DNA of 25,995 nt from assembly GCA_947625445.1 (NCBI GenBank), contig CANQOM010000005.1:1-25995 (forward strand), in the 5' to 3' direction. Within the stretch, counting starts at the first letter, position 1; every line of letters starts with the position of its first letter. This document shows, piece after piece, positions 6,663-15,397 of this stretch. The notes beneath the pieces were generated by a model, which had not been told where the DNA came from, searched no databases, and saw only the letters and a program-made list of their open reading frames with translations. Origin of the DNA: Candidatus Gastranaerophilales bacterium (lineage in GTDB: Bacteria > Cyanobacteriota > Vampirovibrionia > Gastranaerophilales > Gastranaerophilaceae). The position numbers and the translations under genes are program-made.

Positions 6663-7613
6663 ATGAGTATTTTGGAAATAAAAAATCTTAATTTGTCATT
6701 CCGCTCTAATAATAAAGATTATCAGGCTTTATATGATGTTAATATGTCATTAGATAAAGGAGAAATGTTTGCCATTGTCGGAGAATCCGGTTGCGGTAAA
6801 ACAGTAACCGCAATGACTGTTTTAAGATTGTTAGCGCCTAATGCTAAGATAATGTCAGGCGAAATTATTTATAATAATAAAGATTTACTAAAAATTCCTT
6901 TAAACGAAATGACAAAAATACGAGGAAAAGAAATAGCTCTTATTCCTCAAGACCCTATGACGTCATTAAACCCATTGTATACAATAGGTTCGCAAATAAT
7001 TGAAGTAATAGAAACTCATCAGGGAGTCAAAGGAAGCGAAGCTCAAAAAATTGCAACAGATGTTTTAAATCAAGTAAAAATTCCTAATGCTAAAGAAAGA
7101 TTGAAATCATATCCGCATGAATTTTCAGGAGGTATGAGACAAAGAGTTATTATTGCTATGGCAATAGCTTGTAAATCAAAGATAATAATAGCAGATGAAC
7201 CTACAACCGCACTTGATGTAACAGTACAGGCACAAATAATGGAACTTTTAAAAGAAATACAACAAAATCACGGAACTTCTTTTATATTTATATCTCATGA
7301 TTTTGGCTTGGTATATGAATCTGCAGATAAAATAGCAGTAATGTATCATGGACATGTTGTGGAACAATCTTGTGCACAAGAACTTTTTAAGAATCCGAAA
7401 CATCCTTATACACAAGCATTATTAAAAACGTTGCCGGACTTTAATACAAAGAAATTAGAACCTATTGAAGGTCAACCTCCATCAATAAAAGATTATTTTG
7501 TCGGATGCCCTTTTGAACCGAGATGCCAAAAAAGAATGGAAATTTGTAAAAACGAATTTCCTCCTTGTATAAGTACGAATAATTCTTGTGTTTCTTGTCT
7601 TCTTTATAAATAA
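6663..7613 (+). CDS. Oligopeptide/dipeptide-type ABC transporter ATP-binding protein (OppD/DppD family)
   Basis: This is the ATPase subunit of a peptide or nickel-type ABC importer, acting on the cytoplasmic face. In 316 residues it shows Walker A GESGCGKT (40-47), the Q-loop PQDPMTSLNP (95-104), signature FSGGMRQ (154-160), Walker B IIIADEP (174-180) and switch His212. It carries the C-terminal oligopeptide/HPY domain with the family's cysteine cluster (Cys282, 288, 295, 302); four-cysteine clusters at this place bind a 4Fe-4S centre in some relatives. There are no permease, binding-protein or OppF-type genes next to it, which is unusual, so the partners must be encoded elsewhere. The message appears leaderless. 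The specific substrate cannot be assigned. Confidence 0.93.
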   Translation: MSILEIKNLNLSFRSNNKDYQALYDVNMSLDKGEMFAIVGESGCGKTVTAMTVLRLLAPNAKIMSGEIIYNNKDLLKIPLNEMTKIRGKEIALIPQDPMTSLNPLYTIGSQIIEVIETHQGVKGSEAQKIATDVLNQVKIPNAKERLKSYPHEFSGGMRQRVIIAMAIACKSKIIIADEPTTALDVTVQAQIMELLKEIQQNHGTSFIFISHDFGLVYESADKIAVMYHGHVVEQSCAQELFKNPKHPYTQALLKTLPDFNTKKLEPIEGQPPSIKDYFVGCPFEPRCQKRMEICKNEFPPCISTNNSCVSCLLYK

Positions 7614-7692
7614 TTTTTAAAAATTATCCTCCCGTGACAATAAATTATCTTTATACTAAAATAGGGGAAACGGTTTAAAGAGGATTAAAAAA

Positions 7693-10146
7693 ATGAAAAT
7701 ATCATTGGAGTGGATTAATGAATTTGTAGATATATCGGATTTGACAGTTGAACAAATAGTTCATGAGCTTACAATGAGCGGACTTGAGGTAGAAGAAACA
7801 GAAACCGTCGGAGCTAAATTTACAAATATAATAACTGGTGAAATAAAAGAAATAAGACAGCATCCCAATGCAGATAAACTCCATTTAGTTGATGTTGATT
7901 TAGGTAACAATATAAAAACTGTTGTATGCGGAGCTCAAAATATTGAAGTCGGACAGATTATTCCATATGCATCAGTAGGTTCAAGAGTATTTTCAAGAAA
8001 AACAGGCGAACAATTTGAGCTTACACCTGCAGTAATAAGAGGTGTTGAATCTCAAGGTATGTTATGTTCACAAGATGAACTCGGGCTTGAAGGTATGCAG
8101 GAAGAAGACGGTATCCTCATTTTAAATAGAATATACGACAATATTAAATTGGGAGAAAATTTAGAAAAACTTTTAAATATAAAAGAAGATACAATAATTG
8201 ATGTTGCGCCAACTCCAAACAGAGGCGATGAGATGTCTGTGATGGGTGTAGCAAGGGAAATAGCATCTTTATTTAACAAAAAAATGCATTTGCCTGAAAT
8301 TGAATTTCAAAATTATTCAAAAACAGATAAATTTAAAGTTGAAATTTTGGACCCTGAAGCTTGTACGTATTATAGCGCAGGCTTGATAAAAAATGTAGTT
8401 ATAAAACCTTCTCCTGAATGGATGAAAAGAAGACTTGAAGTATCAGGGATTCGTTCTATAAATAACGTTGTAGATATAACTAATTATGTATTATTAGAAT
8501 ACGGACAACCTTTGCATGCTTTTGATATGGATAAACTGAACGGATATATATGTGTAAGACGAGCAAATGAACGTGAAACTATAACAACACTTGATGGAAT
8601 AGAACGTAAATTAACTAATGATACGATACTATGTGCTACAAAAGAATGCGGTGTTTGTATAGCAGGTGTGTTTGGTTCAATTAATTCAGGTATTGATGAT
8701 AATACAAAAAATATAGTATTGGAAAGTGCATATTTTACTCCTCATACAAACAGAAAGAGCTCAAGAAGTGTCGGCTACCATAGTGAAGCTTGCGCAAGAT
8801 TTGAACGAGGAGTTGATATCAATTCAACAAAACCTGCTTTAATTCGTGCAATCCAGCTTTTATCAGAATATGCAGATGCTAAAATAGAAGGTATAGTTGA
8901 AACAGGAAACAATCTTCCTGAAAATATTGAAATAACTCTTCGTTTTAAACAAATTAAAAGATATTTAGGTGCTGACATCCCTTCTGATAAGTGCATTGAA
9001 ATACTTCAAAACTTAGGGTTTGAATTGTTAGGTAAAAATGAAGCGGCAGCAAAATTTAAAACACCAAGCTTTAGAGTTAATGATGTAAAACAAGAAATTG
9101 ACCTGATTGAAGAAATAGCAAGAATCTACGGTTATAATAAAATTGAACCTACTCTTCCTAACAAAACTCAATCACCTGTTATTCTTAAAGAGGCAAAACT
9201 TTTAAAATCAATTAATAATTTATTTTTAGGATACGGTTTTAATGAAGCAGTTACTTCTTCTTTAATTGGAGAACCTTTGTTAAAACAATTTATGCTTGAA
9301 TATAATAAAAATGAAGCAGTATTTGTTCAAAATCCGCAGTCTGACGAACATACAATGTTGAGACAAACTTTAATAGGGAATATCCTAAATACTATTAAAA
9401 CTAATTTTGATAACGGACAAAAAAATGTATGGATATATGAAATAGGTAAAACATATTTTATAAAGTCACCTGCCGAAAAAATCAATAGCGGTGTTGAAGA
9501 ATATAAAATGTTGTCAGGGGCTATTACAGGAGAGACAAATTCTAATTTATGGAAAAAAATATCAAAAGTGGATTTTTATACTTTAAAAGGTATAATGGAA
9601 AGCTTATTTGCTTTGCTAAACATATCAGGCAGAATCAAATTAGCACCCATAGATAATTGTAATTATTTACACCCCTCAAGAAGTGCAAAAGTTGTCCTGC
9701 TGGGGAAAAACCCTGAAACAGTCGGTTATTTTGGAGAATTGTATCCTATAATTAAGGACAAAATGAAAATAAATCAAGATATATATGTATTTGAAATTAA
9801 TCTTTCAAAACTTTTAGAAGCTGCTAATACTACGGTAACAAAATATAAACCGTTAGCACAATTTCCTGAAGTTCAAAGAGATATCTCTTTTGCCATTGAA
9901 AAAAATATATCAAATGAACAAATTACTCTTGTAATAAAAAAATCTGCTGATTCAAAATTATTTAAAGGCGCAAACTTATTTGATATATATGAAGGTGAAC
10001 ATATTCAAGAAGGATTTAAAAGCCTAGCATACAGAATTACTCTCCAAAATGAAGATGCTACTTTAACTGATGAAGTTATTGAAAAAGAAATTAATTCAAT
10101 AAAATCAGGCTTAATGAAAAAGTTTTCAACTATAAGTTTCAGATAA
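7693..10146 (+). CDS. pheT: Phenylalanine--tRNA ligase beta subunit
   Basis: This is the beta subunit of the cytoplasmic alpha2-beta2 enzyme that charges tRNA-Phe; it binds tRNA and edits mis-charged tyrosine. At 817 residues it is normal bacterial length. Domains in order: N-terminal MKISLEWINEFVDI; EMAP/OB tRNA-binding domain (about 40-150, with HPNADKLHLVDVDLG); B3/B4 editing domain (about 210-390, with INNVVDITNYVLLEYGQPLHAFD); B5 domain (about 400-475); catalytic-like core; and the C-terminal FDX-ACB anticodon-binding domain (about 725-817, with FPEVQRDISFAIE). An AGAGGA ribosome site lies about 8 bases before the ATG. The partner pheS, often next door, is not in this window. No strong terminator follows; a 16-base A/T palindrome at 10172-10187 lacks a T-run. 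Confidence 0.97.
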   Translation: MKISLEWINEFVDISDLTVEQIVHELTMSGLEVEETETVGAKFTNIITGEIKEIRQHPNADKLHLVDVDLGNNIKTVVCGAQNIEVGQIIPYASVGSRVFSRKTGEQFELTPAVIRGVESQGMLCSQDELGLEGMQEEDGILILNRIYDNIKLGENLEKLLNIKEDTIIDVAPTPNRGDEMSVMGVAREIASLFNKKMHLPEIEFQNYSKTDKFKVEILDPEACTYYSAGLIKNVVIKPSPEWMKRRLEVSGIRSINNVVDITNYVLLEYGQPLHAFDMDKLNGYICVRRANERETITTLDGIERKLTNDTILCATKECGVCIAGVFGSINSGIDDNTKNIVLESAYFTPHTNRKSSRSVGYHSEACARFERGVDINSTKPALIRAIQLLSEYADAKIEGIVETGNNLPENIEITLRFKQIKRYLGADIPSDKCIEILQNLGFELLGKNEAAAKFKTPSFRVNDVKQEIDLIEEIARIYGYNKIEPTLPNKTQSPVILKEAKLLKSINNLFLGYGFNEAVTSSLIGEPLLKQFMLEYNKNEAVFVQNPQSDEHTMLRQTLIGNILNTIKTNFDNGQKNVWIYEIGKTYFIKSPAEKINSGVEEYKMLSGAITGETNSNLWKKISKVDFYTLKGIMESLFALLNISGRIKLAPIDNCNYLHPSRSAKVVLLGKNPETVGYFGELYPIIKDKMKINQDIYVFEINLSKLLEAANTTVTKYKPLAQFPEVQRDISFAIEKNISNEQITLVIKKSADSKLFKGANLFDIYEGEHIQEGFKSLAYRITLQNEDATLTDEVIEKEINSIKSGLMKKFSTISFR

Positions 10147-10225
10147 TAGTGAACAAATAAATATAATATACAATAATATATATTATTAAGATTTGTATCA
10201 TAACGTAATAATTGAGTAATTTTTC

Positions 10226-10253
10226 TTGAAATAAGATTGTAAACAGTTATAAT
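10226..10253 (+). promoter_or_regulatory. Strong predicted promoter of the cysteine-rich small gene
   Basis: TTGAAA (10226-10231), 16-base spacer, perfect TATAAT (10248-10253). The start would be near 10260, giving a leader of about 73 bases. This is the best promoter match in the window. Confidence 0.7.
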
Positions 10254-10268
10254 AATAATAGATTAGAG

Positions 10269-10313
10269 ATGTGCATGGAGAACAAGTACATTAATTCTAA
10301 ATTGGGGATTTAA
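10269..10313 (+). CDS. Possible 14-codon leader peptide
   Basis: ATG at 10269 opens a 14-codon frame ending with TAA at 10311-10313, five bases before the ribosome binding site of the next gene. A second in-frame ATG lies at 10275. An AGAG precedes the first ATG but is too close for good initiation. It could be an attenuating leader or chance; there is no run of one amino acid that would point to a specific signal. Confidence 0.2.
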   Translation: MCMENKYINSKLGI

Positions 10314-10332
10314 TATTCAAGGAGGATAATTC

Positions 10333-10551
10333 GTGCTTAGAAGCAGAGATATGGGTAGATCAATAGCAGTAAGACGTTGGACTAATACTGCTTTAGAATG
10401 CTATAAACGTGGTTGTGTTTGCGAAGGATGTTTTTATACAGATTTCTTCAACGGAACATCTCAACGTTGTCAAATGAAAGCTTCTGTATTAGAACTAGTG
10501 AGAGTATTGGGAAAACCAAATGTTGAAATACAACAAGTTTTGGTAGATTAG
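10333..10551 (+). CDS. Cysteine-rich small conserved-looking protein, unknown function
   Basis: I do not recognise a named family. The 72-residue protein has five cysteines: Cys23, then the tight cluster C28-V-C30-E-G-C33, and Cys46 followed by QMK. This pattern suggests a zinc site or iron-sulfur centre. The C-terminal third (VLELVRVLGKP, 52-62) is helical and looks conserved. There is no signal or membrane segment, so it should be cytoplasmic. The start is GTG, fixed by a near-perfect AAGGAGG (10319-10325) seven bases upstream. It stands alone with its own strong promoter, a leader of about 73 bases and a strong terminator, so it is probably well expressed. The basic N-terminus (RSRDMGRSIAVRRW) and Cys cluster leave a nucleic-acid-binding or redox-sensing role open; that is speculation. 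Confidence 0.8.
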   Translation: MLRSRDMGRSIAVRRWTNTALECYKRGCVCEGCFYTDFFNGTSQRCQMKASVLELVRVLGKPNVEIQQVLVD

Positions 10552-10560
10552 TTTATTTTT

Positions 10561-10597
10561 AAGGGAACTTCTTAATGAAGTTCCCTTTTATTTTTAA
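10561..10597 (+). terminator. Strong rho-independent terminator of the cysteine-rich gene
   Basis: AAGGGAACTTC (10561-10571) and GAAGTTCCCTT (10577-10587) form a perfect 11-pair stem around TTAAT, followed by TTATTTTT. On the minus strand the stem is followed by A-rich sequence, so it serves the plus strand only. Confidence 0.93.
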
Positions 10598-10665
10598 TTT
10601 GTTCGTTTCCTGATACTATTAGGATTATTTTTATACTAATTCTATTGTTTATTAAAGAAATTGAG

Positions 10666-11997
10666 TTATATAATTTCTTTATATTGTTCAGTATTGTTTA
10701 ATAAATCATAGTCTATTTCATTTTCATTATCAGCAATAACGGCTGCAACAACTGCATCGCTTGCGACGTTAACAGTAGTTCTAAGCATATCAATAACTCT
10801 GTCAACTGCAAATAAGAATGCAAATCCTTCTACTAATTGTTGAGGGGTTAAACCAAGTCCGTTTAAGACTAAAGCAATGGTTATTAAACCTGCTCCGGGG
10901 ATTCCGGCACTTGTACTTGATGATATTAAAGCCAATACCATAATTTGTATTATTTGAATTGGTTCAAGGCTAATTCCGTATGCTTGAGTAAGGAAAATAA
11001 CCGCAACGGTTTGGAAGAGTGCAGTACCATCCATATTTAGTGTAGCGCCTAAAGGTAATACAAAACTACATACTTTATGAGATATTCCTCGTTTTTCGCA
11101 ACAAGCTATTGTTAAAGGAAGTGTTGCACTGCTGCTTGCAGTTCCAAATGCAACCAATAAAGCTTCTATTATTGCAGTGTAAAATGTACCTACAGGTACT
11201 TTGCTGAAAAATTTTAATAATAACGGGTAAATGATAAAGAATTGAATACAAAACCCTATGAATACAACTGCAAAGAATTTTGATATTGTTGAAAATATAC
11301 TTAATCCAAAGGATGAAACAGAAACAGTCGTAAGTGCAAAAATACCAGGAGCTGCAAAAACCATTATCCAATCTGTTATTTTCATTGTAGCTGCAAAAAC
11401 AGATTCAAAGAAAGAAACTATAGGACGATTTATTTCTCCCACTTTCGAAAGAGCCAATGAGAATATCAGTGCAAAGAATATAATAGGAATCATTTCTCCT
11501 TTTGCAAGTGATTCTAACGGGTTCTGAGGAATCATATTTAAAAACAGAGTTCCTATTTGACCTTTTTGTTCAGATATTACATGGTTAACTTGATTTTGTA
11601 TCTCTAGCGCAGATGTTTGGCTAATATATTCCTGAACGCCGATGCCGGGTTTAATTGCTAATACAAGCATAGCTCCTATTATTACGGCTAATATAGTGAT
11701 AATACCGTAATATAATATCATCTTCTTTCCGAATTTACCTATTTGTTTACTGTCTCCAATGCTGGAAATACCTACTACTATTGCGCTACATACTAATGGT
11801 ATAACCACCATCTGTATAATTCTGATAAATGCCTGACCTATAATATTTAATAATTTTACAAACGGTACACAAAATCCCGGATTTTCATGTATGCAATTTC
11901 CCAAAATGACACCTGCTATTATTGCAAAAAAAATGTGCCAATTTCGTTTAATTCCAAGACCTATTGCTACAAATAATGTTTGTAAATGTATTTTCAT
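10666..11997 (-). CDS. Dicarboxylate/amino acid:cation symporter (DAACS family, GltP/DctA-like)
   Basis: This is an inner-membrane secondary transporter that takes up glutamate/aspartate or C4-dicarboxylates with sodium or protons. The 443 residues have the glutamate-transporter fold: several N-terminal helices, the serine-rich hairpin TASSSATLPLT, the cation/substrate motif NMDGTALFQT in TM7, the second hairpin region GIPGAGLITIAL, and DRVIDMLRTTVNVASDA in TM8. The Asp and Arg of DMLRTTVNV are substrate-contact positions; an Arg here favours acidic amino acids or dicarboxylates over neutral amino acids. AGAGG precedes the ATG at 11997. It is monocistronic and divergent from murC across 172 bases. 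That gap holds a 12-base palindrome (12059-12070). No terminator is apparent on its own strand. Confidence 0.93.
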   Translation of the reverse strand: MKIHLQTLFVAIGLGIKRNWHIFFAIIAGVILGNCIHENPGFCVPFVKLLNIIGQAFIRIIQMVVIPLVCSAIVVGISSIGDSKQIGKFGKKMILYYGIITILAVIIGAMLVLAIKPGIGVQEYISQTSALEIQNQVNHVISEQKGQIGTLFLNMIPQNPLESLAKGEMIPIIFFALIFSLALSKVGEINRPIVSFFESVFAATMKITDWIMVFAAPGIFALTTVSVSSFGLSIFSTISKFFAVVFIGFCIQFFIIYPLLLKFFSKVPVGTFYTAIIEALLVAFGTASSSATLPLTIACCEKRGISHKVCSFVLPLGATLNMDGTALFQTVAVIFLTQAYGISLEPIQIIQIMVLALISSSTSAGIPGAGLITIALVLNGLGLTPQQLVEGFAFLFAVDRVIDMLRTTVNVASDAVVAAVIADNENEIDYDLLNNTEQYKEII

Positions 11998-12058
11998 ATA
12001 TACCTCTATTCATAATTACTTATTTTATTTTTGACCTTAAACAAGCCTTATAACTATT

Positions 12059-12070
12059 AATTGTACAATT
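12059..12070. promoter_or_regulatory. Palindrome between the symporter gene and murC
   Basis: AATTGTACAATT is a perfect 12-base palindrome in the divergent gap, about 60 bases before the symporter start. It could be an operator half-site pair. Chance palindromes are common at this A+T content. Confidence 0.2.
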
Positions 12071-12169
12071 GTTTAGCAAATATTTCAATCATGTAAAATA
12101 TTTAAATTATTTTTATAATAAAATATACTTATACAATAAAAATTGGGATAGGGATAAGAGAATAAAAAC

Positions 12170-13564
12170 ATGGATATGGAAAATAAAAAAATTCATTTTA
12201 TAGCTATAGGTGGAGTTGGAATGAGTGCCCTTGCTAAATATTTAAAACAGAAAGGGGCTATAGTAACAGGTTCTGACAGTAATGAAAGTAAATACACTCA
12301 TTTACTGGAAAATATGGGGGTTAAGGTTTCGATAGGACATAATGCAAGTCTTATAACTCCGGATATGATTGTTGTTGCATCAAGTGCTATACATCAAGAT
12401 AATCCTGAGATAATTAGAGCAAAGGAACTTAATTTAAAGATATATCATCGTTCTGATATTTTAAAATTAATTTCAGATGAGTTTAGTATTGCAAATGATT
12501 CTTATTTCATAGGATATGCCGGAACTCACGGAAAAACGACAACAAGTGGTTTAGCATCTTATGTCCTTTCTAAAGGTGGATATAATCCTTCTTATATTTC
12601 AGGTGGAATTTTGCCTGAATATAATACAAATTCTGAATATGGTTCAAATAAATATTTTATTGCTGAATTGGATGAATCTGACGGAACAATTAGTAAATAT
12701 TCGACTGATATTGCCGTAATTAACAATATGGATGAAGACCATCTTGATTATTATAAAAACGGATATAAAGATATAGCTGAAACTTTTAATAAGTTTATTT
12801 CAAATAAACCCAATCAAAAAGTTGTAATAAATACAGATAATGAGGGGAATCAGAATTTTATAAAATTATATCCCGAAAGAAATTATATAACTTTTGGATT
12901 GAATGATGCTGATTATACGGCAAAGAATATAAATTTTGTTTCACTTGGTTCTGAATTTGATATATTTCATAATGGTAAAAAAATTGAATCTTTAAAACTT
13001 GCAATTCCTGGATTACATAATGTATATAATGCGCTTGCGGTATATGTTTCTTTGAAAGAGGCAGGTGTGAATGTGTCTTATTTAAAAAAATACTTTCTAT
13101 CATTTTCAGGTATGGGCAGAAGATTTCAAAAAGTATGTGAGTTTAACGGAATAAAGATATATGATGATTATGCACATCATCCAAATGAAATTAAAACAAC
13201 GCTTAAAAGTGTCAAAGATGCACTAAATGGTAAAAACAGGATAGTTGAAATTTTTCAACCTCACAGATATTCCAGATTAAAAAGTTTATGGGAAGATTTT
13301 AAGCTTTCTTTTAATGATGCTGATATGCTTATTATTACTGATGTGTATTCTGCAGGAGAGCAAGAAATAGAAGGTATTAATTCAAAAGTATTTTCAGATG
13401 ATATAAATCATTCTAATAGTGTTTATGTTAATGGTTCTATAGAAGAATGTGCAAAAAAAATATATCCTCTTCTAAGGAATAATGATATAGTATTAACAAT
13501 GGGGGCAGGAACTGTTACCAAATTGGGAAAACTTATAGAAAAAGAGTATAAAAAGGCTGAGTAA
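12170..13564 (+). CDS. murC: UDP-N-acetylmuramate--L-alanine ligase
   Basis: This cytoplasmic ATP-dependent ligase adds L-Ala to UDP-MurNAc, the first peptide step of peptidoglycan synthesis. The 464 residues match family length. The N-terminal UDP-binding Rossmann segment FIAIGGVGMSALA is at about 10-22, the ATP P-loop GTHGKTT at 118-124, and DEDHLDYY at 188-195. In the C-terminal domain GMGRRFQKV and DDYAHHPNEIKTTL are diagnostic for MurC. The ATG at 12170 has a purine-rich GATAAGAG about 9 bases before it; a second ATG at 12176 is possible. It is the first gene of murC-murB-ddl-ftsQ and is followed by murB after 4 bases. Confidence 0.98.
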   Translation: MDMENKKIHFIAIGGVGMSALAKYLKQKGAIVTGSDSNESKYTHLLENMGVKVSIGHNASLITPDMIVVASSAIHQDNPEIIRAKELNLKIYHRSDILKLISDEFSIANDSYFIGYAGTHGKTTTSGLASYVLSKGGYNPSYISGGILPEYNTNSEYGSNKYFIAELDESDGTISKYSTDIAVINNMDEDHLDYYKNGYKDIAETFNKFISNKPNQKVVINTDNEGNQNFIKLYPERNYITFGLNDADYTAKNINFVSLGSEFDIFHNGKKIESLKLAIPGLHNVYNALAVYVSLKEAGVNVSYLKKYFLSFSGMGRRFQKVCEFNGIKIYDDYAHHPNEIKTTLKSVKDALNGKNRIVEIFQPHRYSRLKSLWEDFKLSFNDADMLIITDVYSAGEQEIEGINSKVFSDDINHSNSVYVNGSIEECAKKIYPLLRNNDIVLTMGAGTVTKLGKLIEKEYKKAE

Positions 13565-13568
13565 ATCA

Positions 13569-14489
13569 TTGGAAATTTTTGAAAACTACGATATAAAAAA
13601 AGAATCTACTTTTAAAATAGGCGGAATTATTAAAAAAATAGCATTTCCTACTTCAACAGATGAGTTAGTATCTTTATTAAAAACACATGAATATGACTGT
13701 GTGTTGGGAAATTGTTCTAATATACTTTTCAGTTCTGATTATATAGATAAAAAGATAATTATAACTAAGAATATAAGGGAATATTCTATTGATAAAAATG
13801 AAATAAAAGTAAGTTCAGGTACATTGGGTTCTGAAGTTTCAAAAGAATGTTTAAAGAAAAATCTTACAGGATTTGAATTTTTAATAGGATTTCCCGGAAG
13901 TTTTGGCGGAATGATATTTATGAATGCCTCTGCCCATAATCAATCAATAGCTGATAATTTTATATGGGCAAAAGTATATGATAAGGAAACAGATGAAATA
14001 AAAATTTTTAATAAAAAAGAAATGGATTTTAACTATAGACACACAAAACTTTCTGACGAAAATTATGTATTACTTGAAGCAATGTTTAAACTTTCAGAAG
14101 GTGATTATGAAAAAATAAAAGATACAATGGACAGAAATGTAGAATTTAGGAAAACACATCAACCTTCGTTAAAGTATGGTAATGCAGGAAGTGTATTTAA
14201 AAATCCGCCTAATGATTCTGCAGGAAGATTGCTTGATTTGTGTGAAATGAAGGGTCAAAAAGAAGGCGGAGCTATGGTTTATGAAAATCATGCTAATTTT
14301 ATTATTAATTTTAATAATGCAACTTCATTGGATGTTATCACTTTAATGTATAAAATGTTTTCAAAAGTTAGAGAAAAATATACAATAGTAATAAAACCGG
14401 AAATAAAATATATAGGAAATAAAGGGACGGAAGAATATAAATTATGGGAAATAATGAATTTAGAAAGTATGCAAACGATACAAAAATAG
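13569..14489 (+). CDS. murB: UDP-N-acetylenolpyruvoylglucosamine reductase
   Basis: This FAD enzyme reduces UDP-GlcNAc-enolpyruvate to UDP-MurNAc with NADPH. Oddly placed second, it makes the substrate of MurC. In 306 residues it shows the FAD segment GNCSNILFS (47-55), FPGSFGGMIFMNASAHN (108-124) for the usual PG..GG...NAGAYG, YR at 156-157, the catalytic Ser in GSVFKNP (Ser208), and the catalytic Glu in KPEIKYIG (Glu278). The start is a TTG at 13569; no ATG or GTG fits the conserved N-terminus. The AAGG ribosome site lies inside the murC end. Its last 46 bases overlap ddl in another frame. Confidence 0.96.
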   Translation: MEIFENYDIKKESTFKIGGIIKKIAFPTSTDELVSLLKTHEYDCVLGNCSNILFSSDYIDKKIIITKNIREYSIDKNEIKVSSGTLGSEVSKECLKKNLTGFEFLIGFPGSFGGMIFMNASAHNQSIADNFIWAKVYDKETDEIKIFNKKEMDFNYRHTKLSDENYVLLEAMFKLSEGDYEKIKDTMDRNVEFRKTHQPSLKYGNAGSVFKNPPNDSAGRLLDLCEMKGQKEGGAMVYENHANFIINFNNATSLDVITLMYKMFSKVREKYTIVIKPEIKYIGNKGTEEYKLWEIMNLESMQTIQK

Positions 14490-15397
14490 GGGTATTAAAT
14501 GGCGGACTTTCAAGTGAAAGAGAAGTTTCGTTGCGTTCAGGAAAAAATGTATTAGAAGCTTTAAAACGACTTGGATATAAAAATGCCGTAAGTATTATAG
14601 TTGATAAAAATATATTACAGACTTTGAAAGAATCTAACATAGATGTTGCATATAATGCTTTACATGGAAAATATGGCGAGGATGGTTGTATACAAGGGAT
14701 TTTAGAAATATTAGGTATTGAATATACCGGTTGTGGCGTAATGTCCAGTGCAATTACAATGAATAAAGAGTATACTAAAAGAATACTGTCAACGAATAAG
14801 AATATTATTATGGCGAAATCAGCTTTTGTAAGAAAAGGTGATGATTTATATGAAAAAACCAAAGATTTAAAATATCCGCTTTTTACAAAGCCGGTTTGTG
14901 AAGGTTCTAGTTTTGGGATGACAAAAGTTGACAAAAAAGAAAATCTTCAAGCTGCGTATGATATTGCGGAAAAATATAATGATGATGTTTTAATTGAAGA
15001 ATTTATAGATGGCTTTTTCGTAACTGTCGGAGTATTAGAAAAAAATAATAAACCTTTTGCAACCGAAATATTGGAAATAAGACCAAAAAATGAATGGTAT
15101 GATTTTGAGGCAAAATATACAAGCGGAATGTCAGACTTTATAGTTCCTGCCAGATTATCTAAAGAAGTATCTGAAAAAGTAAAAGAAATGGCAGTGAGTG
15201 CCTTTGAAACTGCAGGTTGCAAAGGAGTATCAAGAATAGACTTTATGATGAAAGACGATATTCCATATTTACTTGAAATTAATACCAGTCCGGGAATGAC
15301 AGATATAAGTGATTTGCCGGCACAAGCTGCTGCTATGGGTATTAGTTATGATGATTTAGTTTTACTTATATTAAATAATGCAGGTCTAAACAGATAG
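14444..15397 (+). CDS. ddl: D-alanine--D-alanine ligase
   Basis: This cytoplasmic ATP-grasp enzyme joins two D-alanines for the muropeptide. It has 317 residues, a normal length. Visible are GGLSSEREVSLRSG (20-33), LHGKYGEDGCIQG (73-85), the ATP-grasp lysines in YPLFTKPVCEGSSFG (144-158), SRIDF (263-267) and the metal/substrate-binding EINTSPGMT (278-286). The tyrosine of GKYGEDG and the NTSPGMT form fit a true D-Ala-D-Ala enzyme rather than a D-lactate ligase. The ATG at 14444 is the only plausible start before the first conserved strand, so the 46-base overlap with murB is real. GGAAG lies about 10 bases before it. FtsQ begins on the base after its stop. Confidence 0.97.
   Translation: MGNNEFRKYANDTKIGVLNGGLSSEREVSLRSGKNVLEALKRLGYKNAVSIIVDKNILQTLKESNIDVAYNALHGKYGEDGCIQGILEILGIEYTGCGVMSSAITMNKEYTKRILSTNKNIIMAKSAFVRKGDDLYEKTKDLKYPLFTKPVCEGSSFGMTKVDKKENLQAAYDIAEKYNDDVLIEEFIDGFFVTVGVLEKNNKPFATEILEIRPKNEWYDFEAKYTSGMSDFIVPARLSKEVSEKVKEMAVSAFETAGCKGVSRIDFMMKDDIPYLLEINTSPGMTDISDLPAQAAAMGISYDDLVLLILNNAGLNR

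Noticed and set aside
7610..7627. 18-base perfect palindrome ATAATTTTTAAAAATTAT at the ABC ATPase stop
   Set aside because: Pure A/T with no G/C core and no following T-run; expected by chance in this composition and not a convincing terminator.
10172..10187. 16-base A/T palindrome after pheT
   Set aside because: No G/C pair and no T-run; too weak to call a terminator or operator.
11075..11527. Alternative frames inside the symporter gene (both strands)
   Set aside because: Shadows of the DAACS transporter, whose conserved motifs run through this region.
12858..13103. Minus-strand 81-codon frame
   Set aside because: Antisense to the middle of murC, with no ribosome site or recognisable content.
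14368..14934. Minus-strand 188-codon open frame
   Set aside because: It lies entirely antisense to murB and ddl, which have full catalytic motifs; no ribosome site and a Phe/Ile/Leu-rich shadow composition.
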